The notes beneath the pieces were generated by a model. It made no database searches. It was given only the letters and a program-made list of their open reading frames with translations, and was not told the DNA's origin. The translations under genes and the position numbers were made by a program. A DNA stretch of 23,338 nt from Prolixibacteraceae bacterium. GTDB taxonomy: Bacteria; Bacteroidota; Bacteroidia; Bacteroidales; Prolixibacteraceae. The stretch covers positions 1 to 23,338 of the forward strand of contig JAFGGF010000353.1 in the NCBI GenBank assembly GCA_016930735.1, written 5' to 3'. This document shows, one piece after another, positions 6,584-14,244 of this stretch; the stretch's first letter is position 1, and every line of letters starts with the position of its first letter.

Positions 6584-7906
6584 ATGAAAACAAAAATTAT
6601 TTCAATTTTAATTTTACTTCTTGCCGGGATAAACCTGTTTGCCCAGGAAAAAGAAAACTGGAGCCTTACAGATTGTATAAATTATGCCCTGGAACAGAAT
6701 ATTCAGGTCCGTCAAAGTATTTTAACCAATTTATCGAACCAGGTAAATAAAGAACAGGCCGAAGCACAAAAACTTCCGTCGGTCAGTGCATCTGTTAGGC
6801 AAAACTTTAGTTGGTCGAACAGCGAAGATTTGGTTACCGGAAGTTCTTCATTCTCCGGGTCGAACAGCACCAGCTATTCTGTAAGTTCAAGTATAACCCT
6901 ATATAACGGATCGAAACTGAAGAACCTGATAGAACAGGCAGAACTCGACCTTCAAAGCGGAATGTATGATTCTGAAACAATTAAAGAATCGGTTACAATC
7001 AGTATCCTGAATGCTTACCTTCAGGTGCTTTTCACAAATGAGCAGATTAAAAATGCCGGGAAACAGGTTGAGGCAACCAGCGAACAGTTAATGCTTGCAG
7101 AAGAACGGCTGAATATGGGTATCATTTCCATGTCGGATTACCTTCAGGTAAAATCGCAACTGGCTTCTGAAAAACTCAGCCTTGCCAATGCCAACAGCCA
7201 GTATGCCATTGCCAGGGTAAGCCTGATGCAATTGATGGAGTTGCCGGTTTCCGATAATTTTTCGATCATTAATCCGGTAATGGATGAATCGGTGAATAAG
7301 AACCTTACTCCGTTTGCTCAGGAAGTATATGCAACAGCTCTGGAAATCAAGCCTGAAATTAAAAGCGCCGAATACAGGAAAGAAAGCGCAGCACTGAATG
7401 AAAAAATAGCTACAGCAGGTTGTTATCCGTCTGTTTCAGCCGAAGCCGGTTTAGGGACCGGTTATTCCAATTTTTCAGAGGCAGGTTATTTAAGCCAGCT
7501 CAACGACCAGATTTCACCTTCATTCGGGATTTCTGTATCTATACCGATTTTCCAGAAAAAGCAGGCAAAAACCAGTGTCGCATTTGCAAAAATAAATTAT
7601 CAGAATGCCGAACTTCAGGAGATTGACACAAAAAACCAACTCCGTAAAGAAATCGAGCAGGTGTGTGTCGATGTGGTTTCAGCTCAATCAGAGTATGAAG
7701 CCAGTGTTGAACAATTTAATTCAACACAGGAATCATACAACCTCGCAGAAGAAAAATTTAATAACGGGTTGATCAACTCTGTGGATTTCCTTTTTGAAAA
7801 AACAAACCTGATTGTTGCTGAAAGCAATTTACTCCAATCGAAATACAATCTGATATTCAGTTATAAAATCCTGGATTTTTATACCGGGAATCAAATCACA
7901 TTATAG
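6584..7906 (+). CDS. TolC-family outer membrane efflux channel
   Basis: Outer membrane factor of a tripartite exporter. From the ATG at 6584 the protein begins MKTKIISILILLLAGINLFA, a clean signal peptide with likely cleavage before QEKENW. The frame is open further upstream to a TTG at 6527, but that start would bury the signal peptide. The mature protein (about 420 residues) has two repeated, mostly helical halves: WSLTDCINYALEQNIQVRQS and LQVLFTNEQIKNAGKQVEAT in the first, and related AEYRKESAALNEKIATAGCY and FGISVSIPIFQKKQAK segments in the second. This is the OEP/TolC pattern. It is the first gene of the cassette; 23 nt separate it from the adaptor gene, and the next genes encode the inner-membrane parts and a two-component system. 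Substrate is unknown. Confidence 0.92.
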   Translation: MKTKIISILILLLAGINLFAQEKENWSLTDCINYALEQNIQVRQSILTNLSNQVNKEQAEAQKLPSVSASVRQNFSWSNSEDLVTGSSSFSGSNSTSYSVSSSITLYNGSKLKNLIEQAELDLQSGMYDSETIKESVTISILNAYLQVLFTNEQIKNAGKQVEATSEQLMLAEERLNMGIISMSDYLQVKSQLASEKLSLANANSQYAIARVSLMQLMELPVSDNFSIINPVMDESVNKNLTPFAQEVYATALEIKPEIKSAEYRKESAALNEKIATAGCYPSVSAEAGLGTGYSNFSEAGYLSQLNDQISPSFGISVSIPIFQKKQAKTSVAFAKINYQNAELQEIDTKNQLRKEIEQVCVDVVSAQSEYEASVEQFNSTQESYNLAEEKFNNGLINSVDFLFEKTNLIVAESNLLQSKYNLIFSYKILDFYTGNQITL

Positions 7907-7929
7907 TAAAACCATTAAAACAGAATACA

Positions 7930-9156
7930 ATGAAAAAGAAAACTATTATCATTATCGCAGTATTGGCAGCAATACTGTTATCGGCATTTTTTATTCTGAA
8001 GCCTAAAAAGATAAATGCTGAGAAAATCAATATCGAAACTGCAAAAGCTGAAAAAGGCACTGTCAGCAGGACTGTAACCGCCACCGGGACACTGGAAGCC
8101 ATAACTACTGTTGAAGTAGGTACACAGGTTTCGGGGATCATCGAGAATATTTTTGTCGATTTTAATTCCTATGTTAAAAAGGGGCAGTTGATGGCTAAAA
8201 TCGACACTACCAACCTGGCCGCAGCCCTTGATCAAAGCCAGGCATCATTAGACAATGCCAAAGCTGAACTGGATTACCAACAGGCAAATTACGACCGCCT
8301 TGCCCCTTTGAATGAAAAACGGCTGATCTCTCAGTCAGACTTTGACCAGACTGTTTATAACCTGAACAAAGCACGGGCAAATTACAAAAGCGCCCTGGCC
8401 CAGCATAAAAAGAACCAGATCAACCTCGATTATGCGCTGATTTATTCACCCATCGATGGGATTGTATTAAACCGTGCTGTGGAAGAAGGGCAAACCGTGG
8501 CCGCCAGTTTTAATACCCCTACCCTTTTTACCATTGCCAACGACCTAACACAAATGCAGGTGGAAGCCGATGTGGATGAAGCCGATATCGGGCAGGTAAA
8601 ACAGGGGCAAAGAGTTGAATTTACAGTCGATGCTTATCCTGATATGATTTTTAACGGTGAAATTACCGAAGTCCGCCTTGAGCCAACAGTCACGAATAAT
8701 GTTGTGACTTATACCATAATTATTGCAGCTCCAAATCCCGATTACAAACTGATGCCGGGAATGACAGCCGAGACCGAAATTTATGTTCAGGAAAAGAATG
8801 ATATTCTGGTGGTGCCAAGCAAGGCACTGCGTTTTTCACCCGATATGAAATTACTACTCAGCTATATGAACAAGAATGGCGGCCCGGAAAAACCGGGAAA
8901 CGGGGCGATGCCGGAAATGCCGATGATGGGAAGTGAAACACAGGAAGAAAGGAATGTTATCTGGATAAAAAGGGATTCTGTTATTCAGCCCGTCCCTGTA
9001 AAAATCGGGATGAACGATGATATAAATGTAGAAATTATTGCCGGCCTGTCGGAAGGCGACGAAGTAATACTCGAAATGGAAGAAACAGGCAAATCCACAG
9101 CAAAACCGGCCGCAGGAAGCAATCCGTTTATGCCGGGCCCTCCAGGAAGACGGTAA
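7930..9156 (+). CDS. MacA-like periplasmic adaptor (membrane fusion protein)
   Basis: Links the inner-membrane ABC transporter to the TolC-like channel. Residues 5-22 form a membrane anchor. The first lipoyl half is at about 62-95 (VGTQVSGIIENIFVDFNSYV), a helical hairpin at about 96-165, the second lipoyl half around IYSPIDGIVL (171-180), a beta-barrel at about 205-285 ending in MPGMTAETEI, and a membrane-proximal domain after VVPSKAL (295-300). A Gly/Pro/Met-rich insert at about 317-334 (GAMPEMPMMG) interrupts the last domain, and the C-terminus (SNPFMPGPPGRR) is also Pro-rich and Met-containing. Such low-complexity inserts occur in Bacteroidota adaptors; metal binding is only a guess. The pairing with a MacB-type ATPase and permease makes MacA-type more likely than RND-type. 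Confidence 0.92.
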   Translation: MKKKTIIIIAVLAAILLSAFFILKPKKINAEKINIETAKAEKGTVSRTVTATGTLEAITTVEVGTQVSGIIENIFVDFNSYVKKGQLMAKIDTTNLAAALDQSQASLDNAKAELDYQQANYDRLAPLNEKRLISQSDFDQTVYNLNKARANYKSALAQHKKNQINLDYALIYSPIDGIVLNRAVEEGQTVAASFNTPTLFTIANDLTQMQVEADVDEADIGQVKQGQRVEFTVDAYPDMIFNGEITEVRLEPTVTNNVVTYTIIIAAPNPDYKLMPGMTAETEIYVQEKNDILVVPSKALRFSPDMKLLLSYMNKNGGPEKPGNGAMPEMPMMGSETQEERNVIWIKRDSVIQPVPVKIGMNDDINVEIIAGLSEGDEVILEMEETGKSTAKPAAGSNPFMPGPPGRR

Positions 9157-9193
9157 ATCACAAAATTCATGAAAACATTTTAATTTAAACAAA

Positions 9194-9946
9194 ATGAAGA
9201 AAACAATTATAAAAGTCAGTAAGCTTCGGAAGGATTACCATGTAGGAGAAACCATCGTCCATGCATTACGGGGTGTTGACATGGAAATTTTTGAAGGAGA
9301 TTTTACAGCCATCATGGGGGCAAGCGGATCCGGGAAATCAACCATGTTGAATATCCTGGGGTGCCTCGATAAACCAACCGATGGCGAATATTTACTGGAT
9401 GGTGTAAACATGGGCCTACTCAGTAAAAACGAACTGGCAGCATTACGGAATAACAAACTGGGTTTTATATTCCAGTCGTACAACCTGCTTCCCCGGACAA
9501 CTGCGCTGGAAAATGTCGAGCTACCGCTTTTTTATAATTCCGGAATCAGGGCAAAGGAACGCAGAGAGCGTGCAATGTTTGCCCTGGAACAGGTAAGCCT
9601 TGTCGACCGTTCACATCACATGCCAAACCAACTTTCGGGGGGGCAGCAACAGCGTGTTGCAATCGCACGTTCGCTGGTTAACGATCCTGTGGTTATCCTT
9701 GCAGATGAAGCTACAGGAAACCTCGACACCCGGACATCTTATGAAATAATGGAACTTTTCCAGCAACTCAACGATAATGGGAAAACCATTGTTTTTGTAA
9801 CACACGAAGCGGATATTGCCAGGTTTACAAAACGAAATATTATTTTCCGAGACGGGCGTATCCAGAAAGAAACAGAGGTTACCAACCGGAATAATGCTAC
9901 AGAATTAATACAGGCTTTGCCTGTGGAAGAAGAAATTGAATCCTAA
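9194..9946 (+). CDS. MacB/LolD-type ABC transporter ATPase
   Basis: The 250-residue stand-alone nucleotide-binding protein powers the adjoining permease. All motifs are intact: Walker A GASGSGKST (42-50), Q94 in FIFQSYNLLP, signature LSGGQQQR (147-154), Walker B VVILADEAT with D171 and E172, D-loop GNLD, and switch H204 in VTHE. The HVGETIVHALRGVDMEI start and the FIFQSYNLLPR segment are typical of the MacB/LolD/FtsE group. In E. coli MacB the ATPase and permease are fused; here they are separate genes, 10 nt apart. A cytoplasmic-face subunit is expected. Confidence 0.95.
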   Translation: MKKTIIKVSKLRKDYHVGETIVHALRGVDMEIFEGDFTAIMGASGSGKSTMLNILGCLDKPTDGEYLLDGVNMGLLSKNELAALRNNKLGFIFQSYNLLPRTTALENVELPLFYNSGIRAKERRERAMFALEQVSLVDRSHHMPNQLSGGQQQRVAIARSLVNDPVVILADEATGNLDTRTSYEIMELFQQLNDNGKTIVFVTHEADIARFTKRNIIFRDGRIQKETEVTNRNNATELIQALPVEEEIES

Positions 9947-9956
9947 AAAAAATAAA

Positions 9957-11177
9957 ATGAATTATATAAATCTTTCAAAAATTGCTACCAATGCCTTGAA
10001 AAGGAATAAGTTCAGGGCTATACTCACCATGCTGGGAATCATTATTGGGGTAGGTTCTGTAATCGGGATGCTATCTATTGGAGAAGGTTCAAAACAAAGC
10101 ATCCGGGAAGAAATGTCGGACATGGGGACAAACATGATTTTTGTTATGCCCGGTTCGCAGCAACGCGGCGGGGTTATGATGGGCAATTCAAACGCCAAAA
10201 CATTGACAATGTCGGATGTGGAAGCAATTGAAAAAGAAGCAGTCAACATTACGGCTATTTCGCCTCAGGTAAGTTCAAGCGGGCAGGCAGTAAACGGAAA
10301 CCTGAACTGGCCTACAACAATCTACGGAGGCAACATCGATTATCTCGACATCAGGAAATTCGAGGTTGAAGACGGAAGGATGTTTACAGAAAGGGAAATA
10401 AAATCGCTTGCTAAAGTATGCCTGATCGGGAAAACGGTAATCGAAAACCTGTTTGAAGAGAATGTGGACCCGGTAGGCCAAACCATACGTTTTAGTGGAA
10501 TCCCATTAAAAATTATCGGAGTTTTAAAAGAAAAAGGTGAAAACGCCATGGGGATGGACCAGGATGACATGCTGATTGCCCCTTATACTTCAGTACAACG
10601 AAGGATGCTTGCTATTTCACATATCCAGGCTATCTATGCTTCGGCAGTAAGTGAAGAAAAATCGGATGCAGCCATCGGGGAAATTGAAACTATTTTACGA
10701 AGGGAACACAAGTTAAAAGAAAATGAAGAGGATGACTTTCAGGTACGTTCACAGGGTGAAATGGTTGAAATGGTTTCATCCATCAGCGATATGTTAACCA
10801 CATTGCTGGGCGCCATTGCAGCAATATCATTGCTTGTAGGGGGTATCGGGATAATGAATATCATGTATGTTTCAGTAACCGAACGAACCAGGGAAATCGG
10901 GTTGCGCATGTCAGTAGGCGGCCGTAATTTAGACATCCTGATGCAATTTTTAATCGAGGCAGTTTTACTGAGCGTTATCGGTGGAATTATCGGGATCATC
11001 TTTGGGCTGTTAATTTCATATGCTGCAACCTCACTGCTAAACTTCCCAATGGTAATAATGACAAAAGCCATCGTTCTGGCCTTCCTGGTTTGTAGCGTAA
11101 TCGGGATTTTCTTCGGATGGTACCCTGCCCGGAAAGCCTCGAACCTGAATCCGATTGATGCACTGAGGCATGAGTAA
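9957..11177 (+). CDS. MacB/FtsX-type ABC transporter permease
   Basis: Inner-membrane subunit partnering the ATPase just upstream. Four membrane helices are visible: one near the N-terminus (ILTMLGIIIGVGSVIGML) and three at the C-terminus, around LLGAIAAISLLVGGIGIMNI, LIEAVLLSVIGGIIGIIFG and IVLAFLVCSVIGIFFG. Between them lies a periplasmic domain of about 210 residues (MacB core). The segment VTERTREIGLRMSVGGRN after helix 2 is the coupling region of this family, and the PARKASNLNPIDALRHE end is its usual C-terminus. The ATG at 9957 gives MNYINLSKIATNALKRNKFR, the normal start. A TTG at 9936 in frame, overlapping the ATPase gene, is less likely. Length from 9957 is 406 residues. Confidence 0.93.
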   Translation: MNYINLSKIATNALKRNKFRAILTMLGIIIGVGSVIGMLSIGEGSKQSIREEMSDMGTNMIFVMPGSQQRGGVMMGNSNAKTLTMSDVEAIEKEAVNITAISPQVSSSGQAVNGNLNWPTTIYGGNIDYLDIRKFEVEDGRMFTEREIKSLAKVCLIGKTVIENLFEENVDPVGQTIRFSGIPLKIIGVLKEKGENAMGMDQDDMLIAPYTSVQRRMLAISHIQAIYASAVSEEKSDAAIGEIETILRREHKLKENEEDDFQVRSQGEMVEMVSSISDMLTTLLGAIAAISLLVGGIGIMNIMYVSVTERTREIGLRMSVGGRNLDILMQFLIEAVLLSVIGGIIGIIFGLLISYAATSLLNFPMVIMTKAIVLAFLVCSVIGIFFGWYPARKASNLNPIDALRHE

Positions 11178-11187
11178 AATAATGTGT

Positions 11188-11228
11188 AAAAATAAAGATA
11201 ACCCGCGGAAAAGGTTATTTTTGTTTTT
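11188..11228 (+). terminator. Long AT-rich hairpin between permease and kinase genes
   Basis: Positions 11188-11203 pair with 11213-11228 over 16 bp, including two G-T wobbles, around a 9-nt loop (CGCGGAAAA). The 3' arm is nearly all T (only one G after TTA), so the structure resembles an intrinsic terminator for the exporter genes. No T-run continues beyond the stem, so termination may be partial, allowing lower expression of the kinase and regulator genes. Confidence 0.6.
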
Positions 11229-11250
11229 CAGTTAACTTTATAAATTAAAA

Positions 11251-12339
11251 ATGAATACGTTGACTGTTAGAAAAAAAGGACTCCCCATACTACTTCATTT
11301 TCTCGCATGGTTTGTACTGTTTATTTTGCCGCAAATTATCATCAGCAGGTATTCAAGCAGAAGTTTTATTCCATGGGATTTTTATATGTGGGCTGCAGGT
11401 TACGGTGTTATCTTCTATGTTAATTACTTGTGGCTGGTTCCAAGGTATTATTTTAAAGAAAAAAAGACAACCTATTTTATTGTGGCAATAATTGTGATTA
11501 TCGCTTTTTATTTTGTGCTTTTTTATACCAATCGTTTAATTCACAATCCTGATAGAGACAGAGCTTTTCAGGAAGGCGTTCAGGAACTGGCCCGTGAAAG
11601 GCCATCAAGACGTTTACCACCACCCCGCTTTTTCTTTTTGCAAACATATCAGTACGGCATTATTTCCATTATCGTTACAGTATTTTCACTTGGGCTTCGG
11701 GTTATTGAAAGGCATTCAGCCATTGAAAAGCGTCAAAAAGAGCTGGAAAAGGAAAAGCTCCATTCAGAGCTGGCATTCCTAAAAAACCAGGTAAGCCCGC
11801 ATTTCTTTTTCAACACTCTAAATAACATTTATTCATTGATTGAAATCAATTCTAACGACGCACAGGAATCGGTTTTAAAACTTTCGAAACTGATGCGTTA
11901 CCTCTTGTATGAATCGGAGCATGGTGAAACAAGGCTGGATCATGAAGTAGATTTTATGAATAATTATATCGATTTGATGAAACTCCGTATTTCAGATAAG
12001 GTTGACCTGCAAATTCAACTGCCTGAAAAAGGTACGGAATATACGATTCCTCCATTGCTTTTTATCCCTTTTATCGAAAATGCGTTTAAACACGGAATCA
12101 GTTACCGTGAAAAATCATTTATCCGTATTTTAATGGAAGTAACAGAAAATACAATTCATTTTACTTGTATTAACAGCCTGGGCAAACAATCGGATGAAGG
12201 GAAAAAAGACAACCATTCAGGCATCGGGCTCGAAAATGTTAAAAAAAGGCTTAACCTGCTTTTCCCTGAAAAGCATAAGTTGAATATTTCGAAGGACAAT
12301 AATTCTTTTCATGTTGAACTTGCCATCGAACTAAATTAA
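11251..12339 (+). CDS. LytS/YehU-type membrane sensor histidine kinase
   Basis: Four membrane helices at about 11-32, 44-63, 73-92 and 131-150 precede a coiled linker (EKRQKELEKEKLHSELAFLK). The His-kinase box is QVSPHFFFNTLNNIY with H184 as phosphoacceptor. The ATP-binding lobe shows PPLLFIPFIENAFKHGIS (N277) and GIGLENVKKRL (324-334). With the C-terminus in the cytoplasm, the residue 93-130 loop would be periplasmic; it is rich in Arg and Pro (RERPSRRLPPPR) and is the only sizeable candidate sensing part. The gene follows the permease gene after 73 nt with a hairpin between, and precedes its LytTR regulator by 9 nt. A link to the exporter is inferred from gene order; the signal is unknown. 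Confidence 0.93.
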   Translation: MNTLTVRKKGLPILLHFLAWFVLFILPQIIISRYSSRSFIPWDFYMWAAGYGVIFYVNYLWLVPRYYFKEKKTTYFIVAIIVIIAFYFVLFYTNRLIHNPDRDRAFQEGVQELARERPSRRLPPPRFFFLQTYQYGIISIIVTVFSLGLRVIERHSAIEKRQKELEKEKLHSELAFLKNQVSPHFFFNTLNNIYSLIEINSNDAQESVLKLSKLMRYLLYESEHGETRLDHEVDFMNNYIDLMKLRISDKVDLQIQLPEKGTEYTIPPLLFIPFIENAFKHGISYREKSFIRILMEVTENTIHFTCINSLGKQSDEGKKDNHSGIGLENVKKRLNLLFPEKHKLNISKDNNSFHVELAIELN

Positions 12340-12348
12340 ACTAAAAAA

Positions 12349-13065
12349 ATGATACGGACCATAGCAATCGATGATGAACCCCTGGCTTTGCAGCTTGTGC
12401 TGGGATATATTAAAAAAACGCCCTTCCTTGAACTTGCCGCCTCATTTGATAATCCGATGGATGCTATGGATTTCCTGAGAGAAAACACAATTGACCTGAT
12501 TTTCCTTGATATCCAGATGCCCGACCTTACCGGTATCGAATTTATGCATATCCTTGAAAAGGGCCCTAAAGTGATTTTTACAACAGCTTTCGAAAAATAT
12601 GCACTGGAAGGATTTAAACTGGAAGCCGTTGATTACCTGCTTAAACCCTTTAACTATGAAGAATTCCTGAAGGCAGCCGGAAAAGCTGAAAAACTGATCA
12701 GGCTGGAAAATGCTGAAAAAGAACATGAAATAACAGCCAATAATGAATTTCTGTTTCTGAAATCGGAATATAAAATCCGGCGGATCAACTTTAATGAAAT
12801 CATTTATATTGAAGGATTAAAAGATTATGTCAAGGTTTTCCTTCAACACGAATCTAAACCAATCCTATCTCTAAGCACTCTTAAGGCTCTCGAAGGGAAA
12901 CTTCCTGAATCCAAATTTATGCGGGTACACCGTTCGTTTATAGTAAATCTGGAAAAAATTGACACTATTGAACGAAGCCGTATTGTTTATGGCAAAACTT
13001 ATATCCCTGTAAGTGAACAGTATAAAGATAAATTCCAGGATTTTCTGAATAAAAATTTTCTGTAA
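12349..13065 (+). CDS. LytTR-family response regulator
   Basis: Partner of the LytS-type kinase encoded just upstream. The receiver domain (1-120) has D8 and D9 in AIDDEP, phosphoacceptor D54 in FLDIQMPDLTG, T79 and K99 in DYLLKPF. A LytTR DNA-binding domain (about 133-236) includes LKSEYKIRRINFNEIIYIEG, LKDYVKVFL and FMRVHRSFIVN (190-200). At 238 residues it has normal length. LytTR proteins bind pairs of short direct repeats; the paired CCGGTT at 6541-6555 before the first exporter gene is one possible target, but its 9-bp spacing is shorter than in known sites. It is the last gene of the cassette; a short inverted repeat lies 8 nt after the stop. Confidence 0.95.
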   Translation: MIRTIAIDDEPLALQLVLGYIKKTPFLELAASFDNPMDAMDFLRENTIDLIFLDIQMPDLTGIEFMHILEKGPKVIFTTAFEKYALEGFKLEAVDYLLKPFNYEEFLKAAGKAEKLIRLENAEKEHEITANNEFLFLKSEYKIRRINFNEIIYIEGLKDYVKVFLQHESKPILSLSTLKALEGKLPESKFMRVHRSFIVNLEKIDTIERSRIVYGKTYIPVSEQYKDKFQDFLNKNFL

Positions 13066-13072
13066 AAAGAAA

Positions 13073-13096
13073 CCCGGCTTTCAACAAAACCGGGCT
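13073..13096. terminator. Possible two-way terminator after the regulator gene
   Basis: CCCGG (13073-13077) and CCGGG (13090-13094) form a 5-bp stem around a 12-nt loop, 8 nt after the regulator stop. The plus-strand exit (CTCATTT) is weak. The minus-strand exit is T-rich (TTTCTTTTT), so it may serve transcripts arriving from the opposite side, where the TauE-type gene lacks a nearer terminator. Confidence 0.4.
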
Positions 13097-13366
13097 CATT
13101 TAAACCAAATAAGAAATCTGCTATTCAACCCTCATTTCGGGATGTTTTTTCCATTACTAATATAACCGGATGTGTCCGGATAATCGAACGATTTAACCTT
13201 TTCTGTTTTTAAAATTCTGTTTTAATTGTTTTCAGGATTAAAAATAGACGATTGTACTACATAAAAAGAATCTAATAGAAGTACCGGGATTTTTTACCGA
13301 TGAATTGGTGTATTTTCCTGATTTTTACTTTCAGCAATTAACAAGGTGCATTCTTTCCATTCAGAA
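13097..13366. other. Intergenic stretch without recognised gene
   Basis: This space lies between two convergent genes. It holds one small perfect hairpin (CCGGA at 13166-13170, TCCGG at 13175-13179, loop TGTG) and two similar short runs, CGGGATGTTTTTTCC near 13138 and CGGGATTTTTTACC near 13288. I find no open frame with plausible coding features, no promoter of the Bacteroidota type and no tRNA-like structure. Confidence 0.6.
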
Positions 13367-14125
13367 TTAAGTTCCAAATACTCCGAAAAGCTTCAGAATA
13401 ACTATAACCATGGCAAATATTAAAACATATCGAACATATCTGGCACCACCTTTTATTGTAAAATGTGCACCTGCCCAGGCTCCAACCATATTACCAGCAG
13501 CCAGAATCAATCCTGCTTTTAAGTCAACCTGCCCGTTAAACAGGAATATAACAAGTGCAAAAGCAGTATATATCAAAACAATAAAAACTTTAACGGCATT
13601 TGCCTTTACCAGGTTATGCCCGCAACCCAGTACCAGTCCGGCAAGCAGGAAAAAACCTACTCCCATCTGAATAAAGCCGCCATATAATCCGATCAGAAAA
13701 AAAATAACATATTGAAGAATGCCTGGTTTTGGTTCAACTTCGCCAACCCTTTCCTTTACCCACACATCGGGTTTGGCAACAATAATCACCAGCATTAAAA
13801 CCATTAGTCCTGCAATTACCTTTTCCAGGATAGATTCATTGATTTCCACAGCAATAAATGCCCCGATAATCGATCCGATAATTGCCGGCATAGCCAGTTT
13901 ATAGTCTGTTGAAAGATTTAAAACCTTATTTTTCCTGAAGGTATTTACACCGATAACATTCTGTAGTAAAATTGCAATACGGTTGGTACCGTTAGCAACA
14001 CTGGCAGGCAATCCTAAAAACATCAGTAAAGGCAGCGTCAAAGTTGAGCCCCCTCCCGCAACCGTATTAATAAATCCGGCAATAAATCCAACTCCCACCA
14101 GGGCCAGGATGTAATACCATTCCAT
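13367..14125 (-). CDS. TauE/SafE-family (TSUP) membrane permease
   Basis: The 252-residue protein has about eight membrane helices and two related halves. The first half carries GVGFIAGFINTVAGGGSTLT and LPASVANGTNRIAI; the second carries LYGGFIQMGVGFFLL and VKANAVKVFIVLIY. These paired Gly-rich re-entrant segments and the NGTNR/KANAVK pairs are the TSUP signature. Characterised members move sulfite, sulfoacetate, taurine-derived anions or other organosulfur compounds. No sulfur-metabolism gene is nearby, so the substrate cannot be assigned. It is transcribed alone on the minus strand; 119 nt separate its start from the stop of the upstream ABC exporter gene. A near-promoter upstream falls short of consensus. 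Confidence 0.92.
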   Translation of the reverse strand: MEWYYILALVGVGFIAGFINTVAGGGSTLTLPLLMFLGLPASVANGTNRIAILLQNVIGVNTFRKNKVLNLSTDYKLAMPAIIGSIIGAFIAVEINESILEKVIAGLMVLMLVIIVAKPDVWVKERVGEVEPKPGILQYVIFFLIGLYGGFIQMGVGFFLLAGLVLGCGHNLVKANAVKVFIVLIYTAFALVIFLFNGQVDLKAGLILAAGNMVGAWAGAHFTIKGGARYVRYVLIFAMVIVILKLFGVFGT

Positions 14126-14244
14126 AGCAAAGATTTTAGTTTCGAACTACAAACTACGAGTTTTGGGTTAAAGTTAAAAGTTGATAAGTGAAAAACAAGA
14201 ACAATGGAATATTATTATTGTATTAAATGATTTAATTTTCTTAA

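Noticed and set aside
9936..9956. TTG at 9936 as the start of the permease gene
   Set aside because: The ATG at 9957 gives the family-typical N-terminus; the earlier start would overlap the ATPase gene and add only a lysine-rich extension.
14126..14160. Promoter-like AATCTTTG upstream of the TauE-type gene
   Set aside because: It lacks the leading T of TAnnTTTG, and it would place the transcript start inside the start codon.
14222..14236. AT-only palindrome ATTAAAT-G-ATTTAAT after the ABC pair
   Set aside because: It is made only of A and T apart from the central base, is thermodynamically weak and is expected by chance in AT-rich spacers.
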